Positions 46,108-56,323 are shown, counted from the stretch's first letter. The stretch is DNA of 64,000 bases from Planococcus halocryophilus (GCF_022489025.1 NZ_JAKVTG010000007.1:1-64000); one strand, 5' to 3'. Numbers and translations are program-made. Notes: a model not told the origin generated them from the sequence alone.

Positions 46108-46821
46108 ATGAGCCATGCATTACTGTATGAGCACTTTACAGAAGATCCGTTTAAAAACCTGGTGCCAAACGATGATTTAAAAGGTGCTGCTGATGTGTTG
46201 CGGTGGGCCTATGATTCTTATGGTGAGGACATTGTTTATGCTTGCAGCTTTGGGGCTGAGGGCATGGTGTTGATTGATTTAATTTCTAAAGTGAAAAGCG
46301 ATGCAGAAGTAGTGTTCTTAGATACGGATGTTCACTTTGACCAAACATATAAATTGATTGATCGTGTTAAAGAGCGTTATCCAACATTGAATATTCGGAT
46401 GAAAAACCCACTCATCACGTTACAGGAGCAAGCCAATCAGTTTGGCGATAAACTTTGGAACAGTCAGCCAGACAAATGCTGTGACATCCGTAAAGTCAAG
46501 CCGCTAGAACAAGCACTTTCTGGTGCTAAAGCATGGATTTCCGGCTTGCGAAGAGAGCAGTCGGCAAGCCGCAGCCAAACCGATTTTATCAACAAAGACA
46601 ATCGCTTTAAGTCGGTTAAGGTTTGCCCACTGATTCACTGGACATGGGACGATGTTTGGCAGTATATCCATTTGAATAGCTTAGAATACAATGTTTTGCA
46701 TGATGAGGGCTATCCGAGTATCGGCTGCAAACATTGTTCGTTCGCAGTTACCACTGAAGGAGACAGTCGTGATGGCAGGTGGCAAGGTTTTACAAAAACA
46801 GAATGTGGTCTACACACATAA
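46108..46821 (+). CDS. cysH: APS/PAPS reductase (iron-sulfur type)
   Basis: CysH reduces activated sulfate to sulfite with thioredoxin. The protein has 237 residues. The PP-loop-type [12 protein letters not shown] and [11 protein letters not shown] are present. The cysteine pattern [18 protein letters not shown] is that of the 4Fe-4S enzymes, which prefer APS, and the catalytic Cys is in ECGLHT at the C-terminus. Since sat, cysC and this type of cysH coexist, both APS and PAPS could be used, as reported for B. subtilis CysH. Confidence 0.94.
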   Translation: MSHALLYEHFTEDPFKNLVPNDDLKGAADVLRWAYDSYGEDIVYACSFGAEGMVLIDLISKVKSDAEVVFLDTDVHFDQTYKLIDRVKERYPTLNIRMKNPLITLQEQANQFGDKLWNSQPDKCCDIRKVKPLEQALSGAKAWISGLRREQSASRSQTDFINKDNRFKSVKVCPLIHWTWDDVWQYIHLNSLEYNVLHDEGYPSIGCKHCSFAVTTEGDSRDGRWQGFTKTECGLHT

Positions 46822-46907
46822 TTCTACCGGCAAAATATTATAAACTAACGATCAGAAAATGACGCACTCATCGTTTCTCTGATTAAAAAAAGGAGTCTAG
46901 GAAGCTT

Positions 46908-47684
46908 ATGAAAAAAGTTTATTTAGTTGGTGCGGGTCCAGGCGACCTTGATTTAATCACAGTGAAAGGCTTGAAGGCGATTCAAAAAGCCGATGTCATT
47001 TTATACGATCGCTTAATCAACAACGAGTTGCTAGACGAGGCGAAAGAACAAGCGCAATTGATTTACTGTGGCAAGAAGCCCGATAACCATTCATTAAAAC
47101 AAGACGAAATCAACGAGCTGCTGTGCCGCTTTGCACTCCAAGGAAAAACGGTAACCCGTCTTAAAGGGGGCGACCCATTTGTTTTTGGCAGAGGCGGGGA
47201 AGAAGCAGAAGCTCTGGTCAATCACAACATCCCATTTGAAATTGTTCCGGGCATTACAGCAGGAATCGCAGCACCTGCCTATGCAGGAATCCCAGTAACT
47301 CACCGTGATTATAGTTCATCGGTAGCTTTTATTTCAGGCGTTAGCAAAGTAGGCATAGATCAAGAAGCGTACTGGGAGCATGTGGTCAAAAGTATGGATA
47401 CACTATGCATCTATATGGGTGTCAGCAAACTCCCTGAAATCTGCAGCCGATTGATGCGCCATGGCTTAAAAGCTACAACGCCAATCGCTTTAATTGAATG
47501 GGGGACGACCGAACGCCAGCGAACCGTCACGGGCACATTAGCAGACATCGTCCGACTGGCACAAGATTTCGAAAACCCGTCGATGATTGTGGTAGGAGAA
47601 GTGGTTCGTCTGAGAAGCAAATTGCAATGGTATGAGCAGTTAAAAGATGAAAAACAATTTCAGCTTGCCGCCTATGTAGGATAA
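46908..47684 (+). CDS. sumT: uroporphyrinogen-III C-methyltransferase
   Basis: SumT (CobA type) uses two SAM molecules to turn uroporphyrinogen III into precorrin-2. The 258-residue protein shows VYLVGAGPGDLDLITVKGL, VILYDRLIN, TRLKGGDPFVFGRGGEEAEA and VPGITAGIAAPAYAGIPVTH. AAGGAG lies before ATG 46908. It supplies siroheme for the sulfite reductase encoded downstream. Confidence 0.95.
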   Translation: MKKVYLVGAGPGDLDLITVKGLKAIQKADVILYDRLINNELLDEAKEQAQLIYCGKKPDNHSLKQDEINELLCRFALQGKTVTRLKGGDPFVFGRGGEEAEALVNHNIPFEIVPGITAGIAAPAYAGIPVTHRDYSSSVAFISGVSKVGIDQEAYWEHVVKSMDTLCIYMGVSKLPEICSRLMRHGLKATTPIALIEWGTTERQRTVTGTLADIVRLAQDFENPSMIVVGEVVRLRSKLQWYEQLKDEKQFQLAAYVG

Positions 47685-47697
47685 AGGAGTTGAAGAT

Positions 47698-48450
47698 ATG
47701 CAGGCTGTATTATACGTAAGTCATGGAAGTCGTGTTAAAGAAACGCGTCAGGAAGCTCTGGCGTTTATGGAGCAAGTATACCGAAATGTAGATGTGGTTC
47801 TTCAAGAAACGTGTTTTTTGGAGTTGGCGAGTCCGGATATTGCTACAGGAATTGACAGGCTGGTTCAACAAGGTGCAACGAAGATCGCTGTTGTGCCGGT
47901 ATTGCTGTTAAGTGCCGGGCATTATTACAAAGACATTCCAGACGAAGTGAAAAAAGCGATTATGCATTATCCAACGATTTATTTTACTTATGGCAAACCA
48001 CTTGGTGTTCAAGAGCGCTTAGTCAAGATTTTAGTCGAGCGTTTAGAGGAAACAGGAGTAGCACGTTTGACAGAAGCGAGAATTCTACTAGTTGGAAGAG
48101 GGGGCAAGAGTTCTGAAATCACTCGTTCGATTGAAAAAATCGCCACGGAATTGGCTGTCAAAATCGACGTGGAAAACGTAGATGTCTGCTATTTAGCAGC
48201 GAATACACCAACATTTGATGAAGGACTACAAGCAGCTATCCGTTCTGGTAGCAAACAGATTTTTGTGCTCCCTTATTTGTGGTTTACAGGAAAGTTAGTG
48301 CAATCTATGGATCAGAAAATTAGCGAGTTATCTTCAGGAAACCCGCACATCCTGCTTTGTGGGTATTTAGGCAATCACCCTGCTATGGTGAATGCACTTA
48401 CTGAACGTGTGCATGAAGCCATACAAAACGAACAGCAATTAGCGGAGTGA
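47698..48450 (+). CDS. sirB: sirohydrochlorin ferrochelatase SirB (CbiX-type)
   Basis: SirB inserts Fe2+ into sirohydrochlorin to make siroheme. The 250-residue protein is a two-lobed class II chelatase: first lobe AVLYVSHGSRVKETRQEALA with the metal-binding His and PVLLLSAGHYYKDIP; second lobe ILLVGRGGKSSE and IFVLPYLWFTGKLV. It follows sumT by 13 nt. SirB is preferred to CbiK or CbiX for cobalt because of the sulfite-reductase context. Confidence 0.92.
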   Translation: MQAVLYVSHGSRVKETRQEALAFMEQVYRNVDVVLQETCFLELASPDIATGIDRLVQQGATKIAVVPVLLLSAGHYYKDIPDEVKKAIMHYPTIYFTYGKPLGVQERLVKILVERLEETGVARLTEARILLVGRGGKSSEITRSIEKIATELAVKIDVENVDVCYLAANTPTFDEGLQAAIRSGSKQIFVLPYLWFTGKLVQSMDQKISELSSGNPHILLCGYLGNHPAMVNALTERVHEAIQNEQQLAE

Positions 48451-48472
48451 ATAAAGGAAGGAGTGACTGCGC

Positions 48473-49285
48473 ATGAATGGATTGGCCGGAAAGAAAATAG
48501 GAGTGGCAGCAGTTCGTGCAGCTAAAGAAATCAGCGTGTTGATTGAAAAACAGGCTGGTACGCCAGTCATTTTCCCAATTCAAGGACGTCAGCGGCTAAA
48601 CGAAGCCATTAGCGCACAGAATATTACGGATTTTTTAGGTGAATCTTTTGACTGGGCCATCTTCACGACAGGGGTCGGTGCAAGGACATTAACGGATTGC
48701 GCAACCACTATGGGCCTTCACTCTCTTTATGTAGACAAGCTGAACAACACTAAGCTAGCAGTTCGTGGCAGTAAAACGATGAAGTGGGTCAAAGAAACGA
48801 AGTTAGCACCAATTTATGTTTCAGAAGATGGCACCATGAGTAACTTACTTGCAACTTTAGCACAAGATTTTAAAGATAAAAGCCCGCAACGAATTTTTTT
48901 ACAAGCCTATGACTTAGATGATCACAAGTTAAAAAAGATTTTGGAAGAGGAGGGTCACTCTGTTTACTTGTCTCGGCCTTATGCTTACGAAAAACCAGAT
49001 CCCTTGGTCGTGAACGGCTTAAAACAGTCAATTGTCGAACAGTCTTTAGACGCTATTGTTTTTACGAGTAAAACGCAGGTCAACAACATTTTTGGTGATC
49101 AACAACAGCAGCCAAACTTGATCAATGCTTTTAATGACCGTGTGTTAGCAGTAGCTGTCGGAAAAGTGACTGCCAGTGCACTAGAAAGCCAGGGTATCAA
49201 GCAAGTGCTGCAACCAAATCATCAAAAGATGGGTGCCATGATCGTAGCGATTGAGCATCATTACAGACAATTGACAGAGAAGTAA
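48473..49285 (+). CDS. uroporphyrinogen-III synthase family protein
   Basis: The protein has 270 residues and two HemD-type lobes: LAGKKIGVAAVRAAKEISVL, FDWAIFTTGVGARTLTDCA, and later DAIVFTSKTQVNNIF with VLAVAVGKVTASALESQGI. HemD cyclises hydroxymethylbilane to uroporphyrinogen III. Being placed between sirB and cysJ, it is probably a second copy dedicated to siroheme, while the general hemD would lie in a hem operon elsewhere. The low conservation of the fold keeps certainty moderate. Confidence 0.83.
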   Translation: MNGLAGKKIGVAAVRAAKEISVLIEKQAGTPVIFPIQGRQRLNEAISAQNITDFLGESFDWAIFTTGVGARTLTDCATTMGLHSLYVDKLNNTKLAVRGSKTMKWVKETKLAPIYVSEDGTMSNLLATLAQDFKDKSPQRIFLQAYDLDDHKLKKILEEEGHSVYLSRPYAYEKPDPLVVNGLKQSIVEQSLDAIVFTSKTQVNNIFGDQQQQPNLINAFNDRVLAVAVGKVTASALESQGIKQVLQPNHQKMGAMIVAIEHHYRQLTEK

Positions 49286-49354
49286 ATAAGAGGGCTTTGC
49301 TAAAAATCTATTCACAAACTATAGAAAAATAAACCGATTTCGAGGTGAAATAAT

Positions 49355-51190
49355 GTGCAGTTACAGACAATGAACAGTCCGTTTGACCAAGAACAAATAG
49401 AGCTTATCAATCGCTTGCTGCCTATGTTAACAAACAACCAAAAAATTTGGTTGAACGGCTATTTAGCTGGCACCCAGTCAGCTGCTTCAGTAGCTGTGGA
49501 AGAACAACCCGGCTTGGAATGGTATGCCGAGCAAGCCGAAGTTATAGCTACACGCAAAGTCACTATTTTGGTTGGCTCTCACACGGGCAACTGCCACACC
49601 GTTGCCAACGGCATTTCAAAAAAACTGCAAGAGAATGACTACCAAGTCACGCTTACACCAATGGACGAGTTTAAACCAAAAGACTTGAAAAAAGTTGAAG
49701 ATTTGCTAGTCATTACGAGCACGCATGGCGATGGTCATCCGCCAGATAATGCGTTAAGTCTCTATGATTTCTTACACAGTAAGCGGGCACCGAAACTTGA
49801 GCATGTTCGTTTTTCAGTACTTTCTCTCGGAGACAGCTCCTATGAATTTTTCTGTCAGACCGGAAAAGATTTTGATCAACGTCTCGAAGAATTAGGTGCA
49901 AACCGCATCCATTCACGTATCGATGCAGATTTGGATTTTGAAGAATCGGCAGCAGAGTGGTTTGCGGGTGTATTCAGTATTTTAAACAAAGCAAAAGAAA
50001 CCGATCGGCCAAGCACTTTAACAGATGTTGCTGCACAAAATACAGCCTCCATCAGTCAACCAATTTACTCGCGCAGCAATCCGTTCCATGCCGAAGTTTT
50101 GGAAAATATAAATTTAAATGGTCGTGGCTCGAACAAAGAAACACGTCATTTAGAGCTCAATCTCGAAGGCTCTGGTCTCCAGTATGAACCAGGGGATAGC
50201 TTAGGGGTGATTCCAGAAAATGAAGAACAGCTGGTGGATCAGTTACTTTTTGTAGCAGAGTGGAATCCGGATGAGGAACTTGTTATTAACAAACAAGGTG
50301 AGACGGCTTCATTGCGCGACGCATTGATTACGACCTTTGATATCACGAGTTTGTCGAAACCCTTGCTTAAAAAAGCAGCAGCTTTTGCAAACGGGAATGC
50401 GTTAGCAAATTTATTGGCTCCTGAAAACAACGAACAGTTACGGACTTATATACATGGCAGAGACTTGATTGATTTGACTCAAGATTATGGTCCATGGCAA
50501 GTGCCAGCTGCTGAATTTATAACCATACTGCGTAAAATACCTGTTCGATTGTATTCGATTGCCAGCAGTTTAAAAGCAAATCCAGAGGAAGTTCACCTGA
50601 CTGTGGGTGCTTTGCGTTATGAAGCAAATGGACGCAAGAGATCGGGGGTTTGCTCGACACAATGCGCAGAACGTGCCGACGTTGGAGCAACTTTGCCGGT
50701 ATTTATCCAAAGCAACAACAGTTTCCGGTTACCTCAAAATCCAGATACACCTATTCTCATGATAGGTGCCGGTACCGGTGTCGCTCCTTACCGTGCATTT
50801 ATGGAAGAGCGGGAGGAACTCGATATTCCAGGAGAGGCGTGGTTGTTTTTTGGTGAACAGCATTTTGTTTCTGATTTTCTTTACCAGACTGAATGGCAGC
50901 AATGGTTAAAAGATGGGGTTCTGACGAAAATGGATGTTGCTTTTTCTCGTGACACAGCCGAGAAAGTTTATGTTCAGCACCGACTGTTGGAAAAAAGCAA
51001 AGAAGTGTATCAATGGCTAGAAGCGGGTGCCAATGTCTATGTTTGCGGTGATGAAAAATACATGGCGAAAGATGTTCATGCGACGCTTGTAACGATTCTT
51101 GAACAACAAGGCAATATGAACTCAGAACAAGCAGAAGCTTACTTAACTTCTATGCGCAGTAATAAGCGTTATTTGCGTGATGTTTACTAA
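49355..51190 (+). CDS. cysJ: sulfite reductase flavoprotein (alpha subunit)
   Basis: CysJ passes electrons from NADPH via FAD and FMN to CysI. The protein has 611 residues. The flavodoxin domain (about 65-205) begins TILVGSHTGNCHTVANGISK. The FAD domain contains RLYSIASS and GVCSTQCAERADVG, and the NADPH domain PILMIGAGTGVAPYRAFMEE and VYVCGDEKYMAKDVH. The start is a GTG at 49355 with CGAGGTGA upstream; an ATG five codons on is possible. It is directly followed by cysI. Confidence 0.96.
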   Translation: MQLQTMNSPFDQEQIELINRLLPMLTNNQKIWLNGYLAGTQSAASVAVEEQPGLEWYAEQAEVIATRKVTILVGSHTGNCHTVANGISKKLQENDYQVTLTPMDEFKPKDLKKVEDLLVITSTHGDGHPPDNALSLYDFLHSKRAPKLEHVRFSVLSLGDSSYEFFCQTGKDFDQRLEELGANRIHSRIDADLDFEESAAEWFAGVFSILNKAKETDRPSTLTDVAAQNTASISQPIYSRSNPFHAEVLENINLNGRGSNKETRHLELNLEGSGLQYEPGDSLGVIPENEEQLVDQLLFVAEWNPDEELVINKQGETASLRDALITTFDITSLSKPLLKKAAAFANGNALANLLAPENNEQLRTYIHGRDLIDLTQDYGPWQVPAAEFITILRKIPVRLYSIASSLKANPEEVHLTVGALRYEANGRKRSGVCSTQCAERADVGATLPVFIQSNNSFRLPQNPDTPILMIGAGTGVAPYRAFMEEREELDIPGEAWLFFGEQHFVSDFLYQTEWQQWLKDGVLTKMDVAFSRDTAEKVYVQHRLLEKSKEVYQWLEAGANVYVCGDEKYMAKDVHATLVTILEQQGNMNSEQAEAYLTSMRSNKRYLRDVY

Positions 51191-51260
51191 GTACATCGGC
51201 TAGTTAACTTTGGATTTGTCTTTATGTGCATGAATTTTTCAATAACGAAAGGAGCTCCTT

Positions 51261-52976
51261 ATGAAAATAAAAAAATTGACTGACATTGAAGGCACGCCAA
51301 GTGAAATGGAAGTCATTAAAAATCAAACCAATTATTTACGAGGCAACCTAGTAGAAAGTTTCGCAGAGCGTTTAACCGCTTCAATCCCCGATGATGATGG
51401 CAAGTTGCTGAAGTTTCATGGCAGCTATATGCAAGATGACCGAGATATTCGCAATGAGCGCAATCAGCAAAAATTAGAACCCGCTTATCAATTCATGATT
51501 CGTGTTCGTTTGCCTTCAGGCATTGCAACGTCTCACCAATGGCTGACAATGGATAAGCTAGCCAATACTCATGGCAATGGAACGTTGAAATTGACGACAC
51601 GCCAAACTTTTCAAATGCACGGCATTTTAAAATGGAATATGAAAAGCACCATTCAGGAAATGAACCATGCGTTGATGGACACTATTGCTGCGTGCGGAGA
51701 CGTCAATCGAAATGTCATGTCGACATCCAATCCGTATCAATCGGATGTTCACAGCGAAGTATACGAAATTTCGCGACGATTAAGCGAACATCTATTACCA
51801 AAAACAAGAGCCTATCATGAAATTTGGCTAGATGAAGAAAAAGTGATCGACAGTAATGAAGCTGAAGTGGTTGAGCCAATGTATGGTCATTTGTATTTGC
51901 CGCGAAAATTTAAAATCGGTTTTGCGATTCCGCCTGCTAATGACGTGGACATCTATTCGCAAGATCTAGGGTTTATTGCCATTTTAGAAAACGGCAACCT
52001 ACAAGGCTTTAACGTTACAGTGGGCGGAGGTATGGGCATGACGCATGGTGATACCGCGACGTATCCGCAATTAGCACGCGTTATTGGATTTTGTCCACCA
52101 GAGAAAGTTAACGCAGTTGGAGAAAAAATCCTCACCATTCAACGAGATTATGGCAACCGTTCAGAGCGGAAAAACGCACGCTTTAAATATACCGTTGATA
52201 GATTAGGACTAGACTGGATTAAAGAAGAGCTCAACACACGTCTTGGCTGGGAGTTGGAAGCTGAGCGCCCATTCCACTTTGAACGCAATGGCGATCGTTA
52301 TGGGTGGATCGAAAGTGATGGCAAGTGGCATTTAACGTTATTTATAGAAAACGGCCGCGTTAAAGATTTTGACGGTTATCCATTAATGACAGGACTTCGC
52401 GAAATTGCCCAGGTCCATACTGGTGAATTCCGTTTAACCGCCAACCAAAACTTAATCATCAGCAATGTTTTAGAAAAAAACAAAAAAAATATTGATGCAC
52501 TGGTTGAGCAATACGGACTGACCGACGGGAAAGAAAATTCTGCATTGCGGAGAAACTCAATGGCTTGTGTAGCTCTACCAACTTGTGGACTGGCGATGGC
52601 TGAAGCAGAACGGTACTTGCCAGTATTGGTTGATAAAATCGAAGAAATACTCGAGCAAGCGGGTCTTCGAGATGAGGAAATCATCATTCGCATGTCGGGG
52701 TGTCCAAACAGCTGTTCACGTCCGGCATTAGGTGAAATCGGCTTTATCGGCAAAGCACCCGGCAAATACAATATGTATTTGGGAGCTGGTTTTGCAGGCG
52801 ACCGGCTAAATAAACTATACCGTGAGAATATTGGAGAAGAAGAAATTTTAGCGACATTAAAGCCTATTTTCTTCCGGTATGGGAAAGAGCGATATGACAA
52901 TGAGCATTTTGGCGATTTCGTCGTTCGTACGGGTTATGTAGCACCGGTCACATCGGGACTTCACTTTCACAGCTAG
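51261..52976 (+). CDS. cysI: sulfite reductase hemoprotein (beta subunit)
   Basis: CysI reduces sulfite to sulfide at a siroheme coupled to a 4Fe-4S cluster. The 571-residue protein has both ferredoxin-like half domains and the cluster/siroheme ligands CVALPTC (Cys-x5-Cys) and SGCPNSC (Cys-x3-Cys). [16 protein letters not shown] and STSNPYQS are the substrate-side motifs. AAGGAG precedes ATG 51261. It is the last recognisable gene of the sulfate cluster; I see no good terminator after it. Confidence 0.97.
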   Translation: MKIKKLTDIEGTPSEMEVIKNQTNYLRGNLVESFAERLTASIPDDDGKLLKFHGSYMQDDRDIRNERNQQKLEPAYQFMIRVRLPSGIATSHQWLTMDKLANTHGNGTLKLTTRQTFQMHGILKWNMKSTIQEMNHALMDTIAACGDVNRNVMSTSNPYQSDVHSEVYEISRRLSEHLLPKTRAYHEIWLDEEKVIDSNEAEVVEPMYGHLYLPRKFKIGFAIPPANDVDIYSQDLGFIAILENGNLQGFNVTVGGGMGMTHGDTATYPQLARVIGFCPPEKVNAVGEKILTIQRDYGNRSERKNARFKYTVDRLGLDWIKEELNTRLGWELEAERPFHFERNGDRYGWIESDGKWHLTLFIENGRVKDFDGYPLMTGLREIAQVHTGEFRLTANQNLIISNVLEKNKKNIDALVEQYGLTDGKENSALRRNSMACVALPTCGLAMAEAERYLPVLVDKIEEILEQAGLRDEEIIIRMSGCPNSCSRPALGEIGFIGKAPGKYNMYLGAGFAGDRLNKLYRENIGEEEILATLKPIFFRYGKERYDNEHFGDFVVRTGYVAPVTSGLHFHS

Positions 52977-53027
52977 TCAATCGCATCAAGTAATTGCTAA
53001 AACTCATCGCAAAAAAAGACGGAGGAA

Positions 53028-53355
53028 ATGAACTTTTTCTTCGACTTCTTTTTGTGGTTTATCAAACTCGTAAATTGGACGAGCGATGAATTTCTAGAGT
53101 GCTTGCTTATATACTTTTGCGGTCTTAAGAAAATAGAAAGCGTTAGTGTGGATCTATAGCAGAGCTTTTTGTGCCGAGCTGGTGGTTTAGTGCGAGCTTA
53201 AAAGGACTCGGAGCTGAGGGAACTTTGGATTCTGACTTATCGGATGGAGACTGGCTGTCGACATTTGTTTAAATTGGTTTTATCATCGTGACATTTGGAA
53301 CGGCATTAATAGTTCAAATGTTCACCGGATCAGCATTCTTATTTTGTGAATGTTG
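53028..53355 (+). pseudogene. possible remnant of a small membrane-protein gene
   Basis: In the 513-bp gap after cysI, a 43-codon frame starts at 53028 (MNFFFDFFLWFIKLVNW) and stops at 53159. A different frame continues at about 53163 with AELFVPSWWFSASLKGLGAE, ends in a stop near 53271, and after that stop continues IGFIIVTFGTALIVQMFTGS. The protein-like, hydrophobic character broken by stops and a frame change suggests a decayed gene. I cannot name the family, and chance is not excluded. Confidence 0.3.
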
Positions 53356-53489
53356 AAATTTCGTACTTATGAAATAAAAGTAACTTCTAAGTAGTCTTTT
53401 TTTCACGGATAAAAAGAACTATCTCTTTTGTGTAAATATGATTATGATAGAAATAAGTAATCACAGATGGATGCAAAGGGGATAGCGAG

Positions 53490-54107
53490 ATGAATTGGTT
53501 GCCGAGGAGAAAAAATAAGGTGACAGCTTTTTGGGAGTGGTTTGTTGTCAACGAGCAAGCATACCTCAAACTAGAAGGTACAGGTGCAGTTAAACTGTTT
53601 AGCCAATTGGAAAAGAAGTTGCAAAAAGTAAATAAACACTTAGCTTTTGAAGTGGGCGACATTCGAGAGAATGGTAAACGGGAATTCATCATTAGTGCAG
53701 ATGGCATGGTTGAAGCTTTTGACGATGTGATCGAATTAGTTAAACACGCTCCTAAACTTAGTGCTTTTGACATTACTGCATTCCGGCAACAACAAGCTGA
53801 AGAAGTTACCGTTGAATATGGCGATATCGAATTGGGATGGGATGATCTTTTTTGCACATACGAAAAAGAAGAAACTAACGGTGAACTCAATTTGATTCTT
53901 TATATTAAAGGGTTTAACGAAGAAAATGAAGATGAGTTTGTTTCGGCTTCCTTTATTCTGTTGGATACAGTTATTGGAGAATACAATGTAGGGATGCACA
54001 TTGGGGAGATCGAATTTACGAATTATGCGGGTCAAGCTAATGTTCGACCAGTAAAAGAGTTACAAAGCTTATTTATAGCTGATGGCTTAACACAAAGTGG
54101 AACATGA
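53490..54107 (+). CDS. conserved-looking hypothetical protein
   Basis: The protein has 205 residues, is soluble and has no signal peptide. The start (MNWLPRRKNKVTAFWEWFVV) follows GGGGAT. Notable segments are AFEVGDIRENGKREFIISAD, VKHAPKLSAFDITAFRQQQA, IELGWDDLFCTYEKEE and ILLDTVIGEYNVGMHIGEIE. The good codon usage, ribosome site and own terminator make it a real gene. I do not recognise the family. The FWEWF start and the pattern of a stand-alone acidic protein recall small immunity-like or DUF proteins, but that is only an impression. Confidence 0.75.
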   Translation: MNWLPRRKNKVTAFWEWFVVNEQAYLKLEGTGAVKLFSQLEKKLQKVNKHLAFEVGDIRENGKREFIISADGMVEAFDDVIELVKHAPKLSAFDITAFRQQQAEEVTVEYGDIELGWDDLFCTYEKEETNGELNLILYIKGFNEENEDEFVSASFILLDTVIGEYNVGMHIGEIEFTNYAGQANVRPVKELQSLFIADGLTQSGT

Positions 54108-54114
54108 AAGACTG

Positions 54115-54152
54115 AAAGCCCTAACCGGAATTTGATTCTGGATAGGGCTTTA
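54115..54152 (+). terminator. terminator after the hypothetical gene
   Basis: AAAGCCCTA and TAGGGCTTT pair, with an inner CCGGA/TCTGG stem. The T run is short. Confidence 0.7.
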
Positions 54153-54227
54153 TCTGTGGAGTGAGTGCCTTATAAAAATGTTTTTTTAGCATTTCACAGA
54201 AAGTTCACGGTTTTTCGACAGATTATC

Positions 54228-54256
54228 TTGACCTAACCTCTAGATACCTGTACTAT
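54228..54256 (+). promoter_or_regulatory. promoter of the methionine operon
   Basis: TTGACC (54228-54233), 17 nt, TACTAT (54251-54256), about 30 bp before the second S-box. TATACT at 54254-54259 is an alternative -10 with a longer spacer. Confidence 0.6.
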
Positions 54257-54285
54257 ACTAAGAATACTTATAACTGAATAGTGAA

Positions 54286-54394
54286 TTCTTATCGAGAGAA
54301 GTTGAGGGACTGGCCCTACGACACTTCAGCAACCAGCCGAAAGGTAAGGTGCTAAATCCAGCAGGCAAAAAAATGCCTGACAGATGAAAAGGAA
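54286..54394 (+). ncRNA. SAM-I (S-box) riboswitch upstream of the yitJ-like gene
   Basis: The S-box sequence order is clear: TTCTTATCGAGAGAAG, TTGAGGGACTGGCCCTACGA, CAGCAACC, AAGGTGCTAAATCC, a variable P4 hairpin (GCAGGCA..TGCCTG) and the closing GATGAAAAGGAA. It switches off the two downstream methionine genes when SAM is plentiful. Confidence 0.97.
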
Positions 54395-54409
54395 CGAGTT
54401 TGATATCGT

Positions 54410-54439
54410 AAAGCCTTCTTTTTCATGAAGGCTTTTTTT
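54410..54439 (+). terminator. expression-platform terminator of the second SAM riboswitch
   Basis: AAAGCCTTC..GAAGGCTTT stem followed by seven Ts, 15 nt after the aptamer. Confidence 0.92.
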
Positions 54440-54463
54440 GTTTATATTAAGGGGGGTATATAG

Positions 54464-56323
54464 ATGGGTTTATTAGATGAGTTGAAGACGAAAATTTTGA
54501 CAGCAGATGGTGCCATGGGAACTTTGCTGTATTCATACGGCATCGAGTATTGCAACGAAGAGCTGAATTTACAACGCCCCGAAATCGTTGAGAAAATCCA
54601 TCTCGATTATATCAAAGCGGGAGCAGATATTATTCAAACCAATACGTACGGGGCGAACGCGCTGAAACTAGCTCGTTACGGTTTAGAATCGCAAGTCGCA
54701 GAGATTAACAAAGCCGCTATTGAAATCGCAAACCGAGCAGCAGCACCAGGTGGACAATTTGTGTTTGGAACGATTGGTGGCATTCGAGGTATCCGGAAAA
54801 GCGATGCCAGTTTGCAAGAAATCATTGCCATGGTTGACCAGCAAGCTACTCATTTACTAGAAGGAAATCCAGATGGATTATTGCTAGAAACTTATTACGA
54901 TTTTGAAGAACTCGCAGCGACCGTTAAACATTTAAAGAGCATTACCAATACACCGCTGATTGCCCAAGTGTCAATGCATGACCCAGGGATTTTGCAAAAT
55001 GGAATGTCGTTGAACGATGCGTTGCATCAATTAGAATCACTCGGTGCAGACATTGTTGGGGTCAATTGCCGATTAGGTCCTCACCATACCATTCAAGCAT
55101 TTGAAGAAGTGACATTGCCTGAAAAAGCTTTTCTATCAGCTTATCCAAATGCCAGCTTGCTGGATGTGGAAGACGGACGAATTGTTTATGAATCAGAGGC
55201 CGATTATTTTGGCCGAGCAGCTTTATTGTTAAGAGAAGAAGGCGTTCGATTGATTGGTGGTTGTTGCGGAACGACGCCAAAACATATTGAAGCCGTGAAA
55301 AAGCATCTAGGTCAGCTAGCGCCGATTGTCCATAAAGAAGTAACCGAAAGAAAGCCAATCGTTATTCGAGAAGCCGAAGCATTAGAAGTAAAGCCACTTC
55401 ACGAAAAAGCAAAAACCGAACGAACGATTATTGTAGAACTCGACACACCACGTCATTTAGATGTCACGAAATTTTTAGAAGGTTCGGTTGCGTTAAAAGC
55501 AGCGGGCGTCGATGCGGTAACAATGGCCGATAACTCACTGGCCTCACCGCGCATTAGCAATATGGCAATGGGTTCAATTTTAAAACATACAGAAGATATT
55601 CGTGCACTTGCTCACATTACGTGCCGCGACCGCAATTTGATTGGTTTGCAATCGCATTTGATGGGCCTCGATGCACTTGGCATACACGATATACTTGCCG
55701 TGACTGGAGATCCGACCAAAGTTGGTGATTTCCCTGGAGCGACAAGCGTTTATGACGTATCGAGTATGGAATTGATTCAATTGATCAAGAAGTTAAATGA
55801 AGGCATTTCATTTTCCGGGAAGTCGTTACGGAAAAAAGCCAACTTCTCGGTTGCCGCCGCCTTCAATCCAAATGTTCGTGTGCTTGACCGAGCAGTCGCG
55901 AGACTCGAAAAGAAAATTGAAAGTGGCGCGGATTATTTTATTTCGCAGCCGGTTTATACGAAAGAGAAAATTGCAGAAATTTACGAAGCGACCAAACATT
56001 TAGAAACGCCAATTTTTATTGGGGTAATGCCATTGACCAGTATTCGCAGTGCAGAATTCCTGCACAATGAAGTACCAGGCATTAAGCTGTCAGATGATGC
56101 ATTAGCGCGCATGCGTGCATGCGGTGATGACAAAGACCTTGCAACTCAAGAAGGCATTCAAATTGCGAAAGAATTAATTGATACTGCAGCCGAATTGTTC
56201 CATGGTATCTACTTAATCACACCATTTGTTCGGTACGATATGACCGTAGAACTGATTCACTATATTCGTCAACTAGATCAACAGAAAGAGAGCGATCACA
56301 GCCATGTCCAAACATCTTATTGA
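54464..56323 (+). CDS. yitJ: bifunctional homocysteine S-methyltransferase / methylenetetrahydrofolate reductase (YitJ-like)
   Basis: The protein has 619 residues and two enzymes. Residues 1-290 are a homocysteine-methyltransferase barrel with DGAMGTLLYSYGI, GVNCRLGP and the zinc-binding GGCCGTTPKHI. Residues about 325-615 are an MTHFR barrel (DAVTMADNS, LAHITCRDRNLIGLQSHLMG, AVTGDP, DYFISQPVYTKEKI). The MTHFR half makes 5-methyl-THF for the MetH encoded next, whose start it overlaps by 20 nt. The first gene after an S-box is the usual place of yitJ in Bacillales. Confidence 0.95.
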   Translation: MGLLDELKTKILTADGAMGTLLYSYGIEYCNEELNLQRPEIVEKIHLDYIKAGADIIQTNTYGANALKLARYGLESQVAEINKAAIEIANRAAAPGGQFVFGTIGGIRGIRKSDASLQEIIAMVDQQATHLLEGNPDGLLLETYYDFEELAATVKHLKSITNTPLIAQVSMHDPGILQNGMSLNDALHQLESLGADIVGVNCRLGPHHTIQAFEEVTLPEKAFLSAYPNASLLDVEDGRIVYESEADYFGRAALLLREEGVRLIGGCCGTTPKHIEAVKKHLGQLAPIVHKEVTERKPIVIREAEALEVKPLHEKAKTERTIIVELDTPRHLDVTKFLEGSVALKAAGVDAVTMADNSLASPRISNMAMGSILKHTEDIRALAHITCRDRNLIGLQSHLMGLDALGIHDILAVTGDPTKVGDFPGATSVYDVSSMELIQLIKKLNEGISFSGKSLRKKANFSVAAAFNPNVRVLDRAVARLEKKIESGADYFISQPVYTKEKIAEIYEATKHLETPIFIGVMPLTSIRSAEFLHNEVPGIKLSDDALARMRACGDDKDLATQEGIQIAKELIDTAAELFHGIYLITPFVRYDMTVELIHYIRQLDQQKESDHSHVQTSY

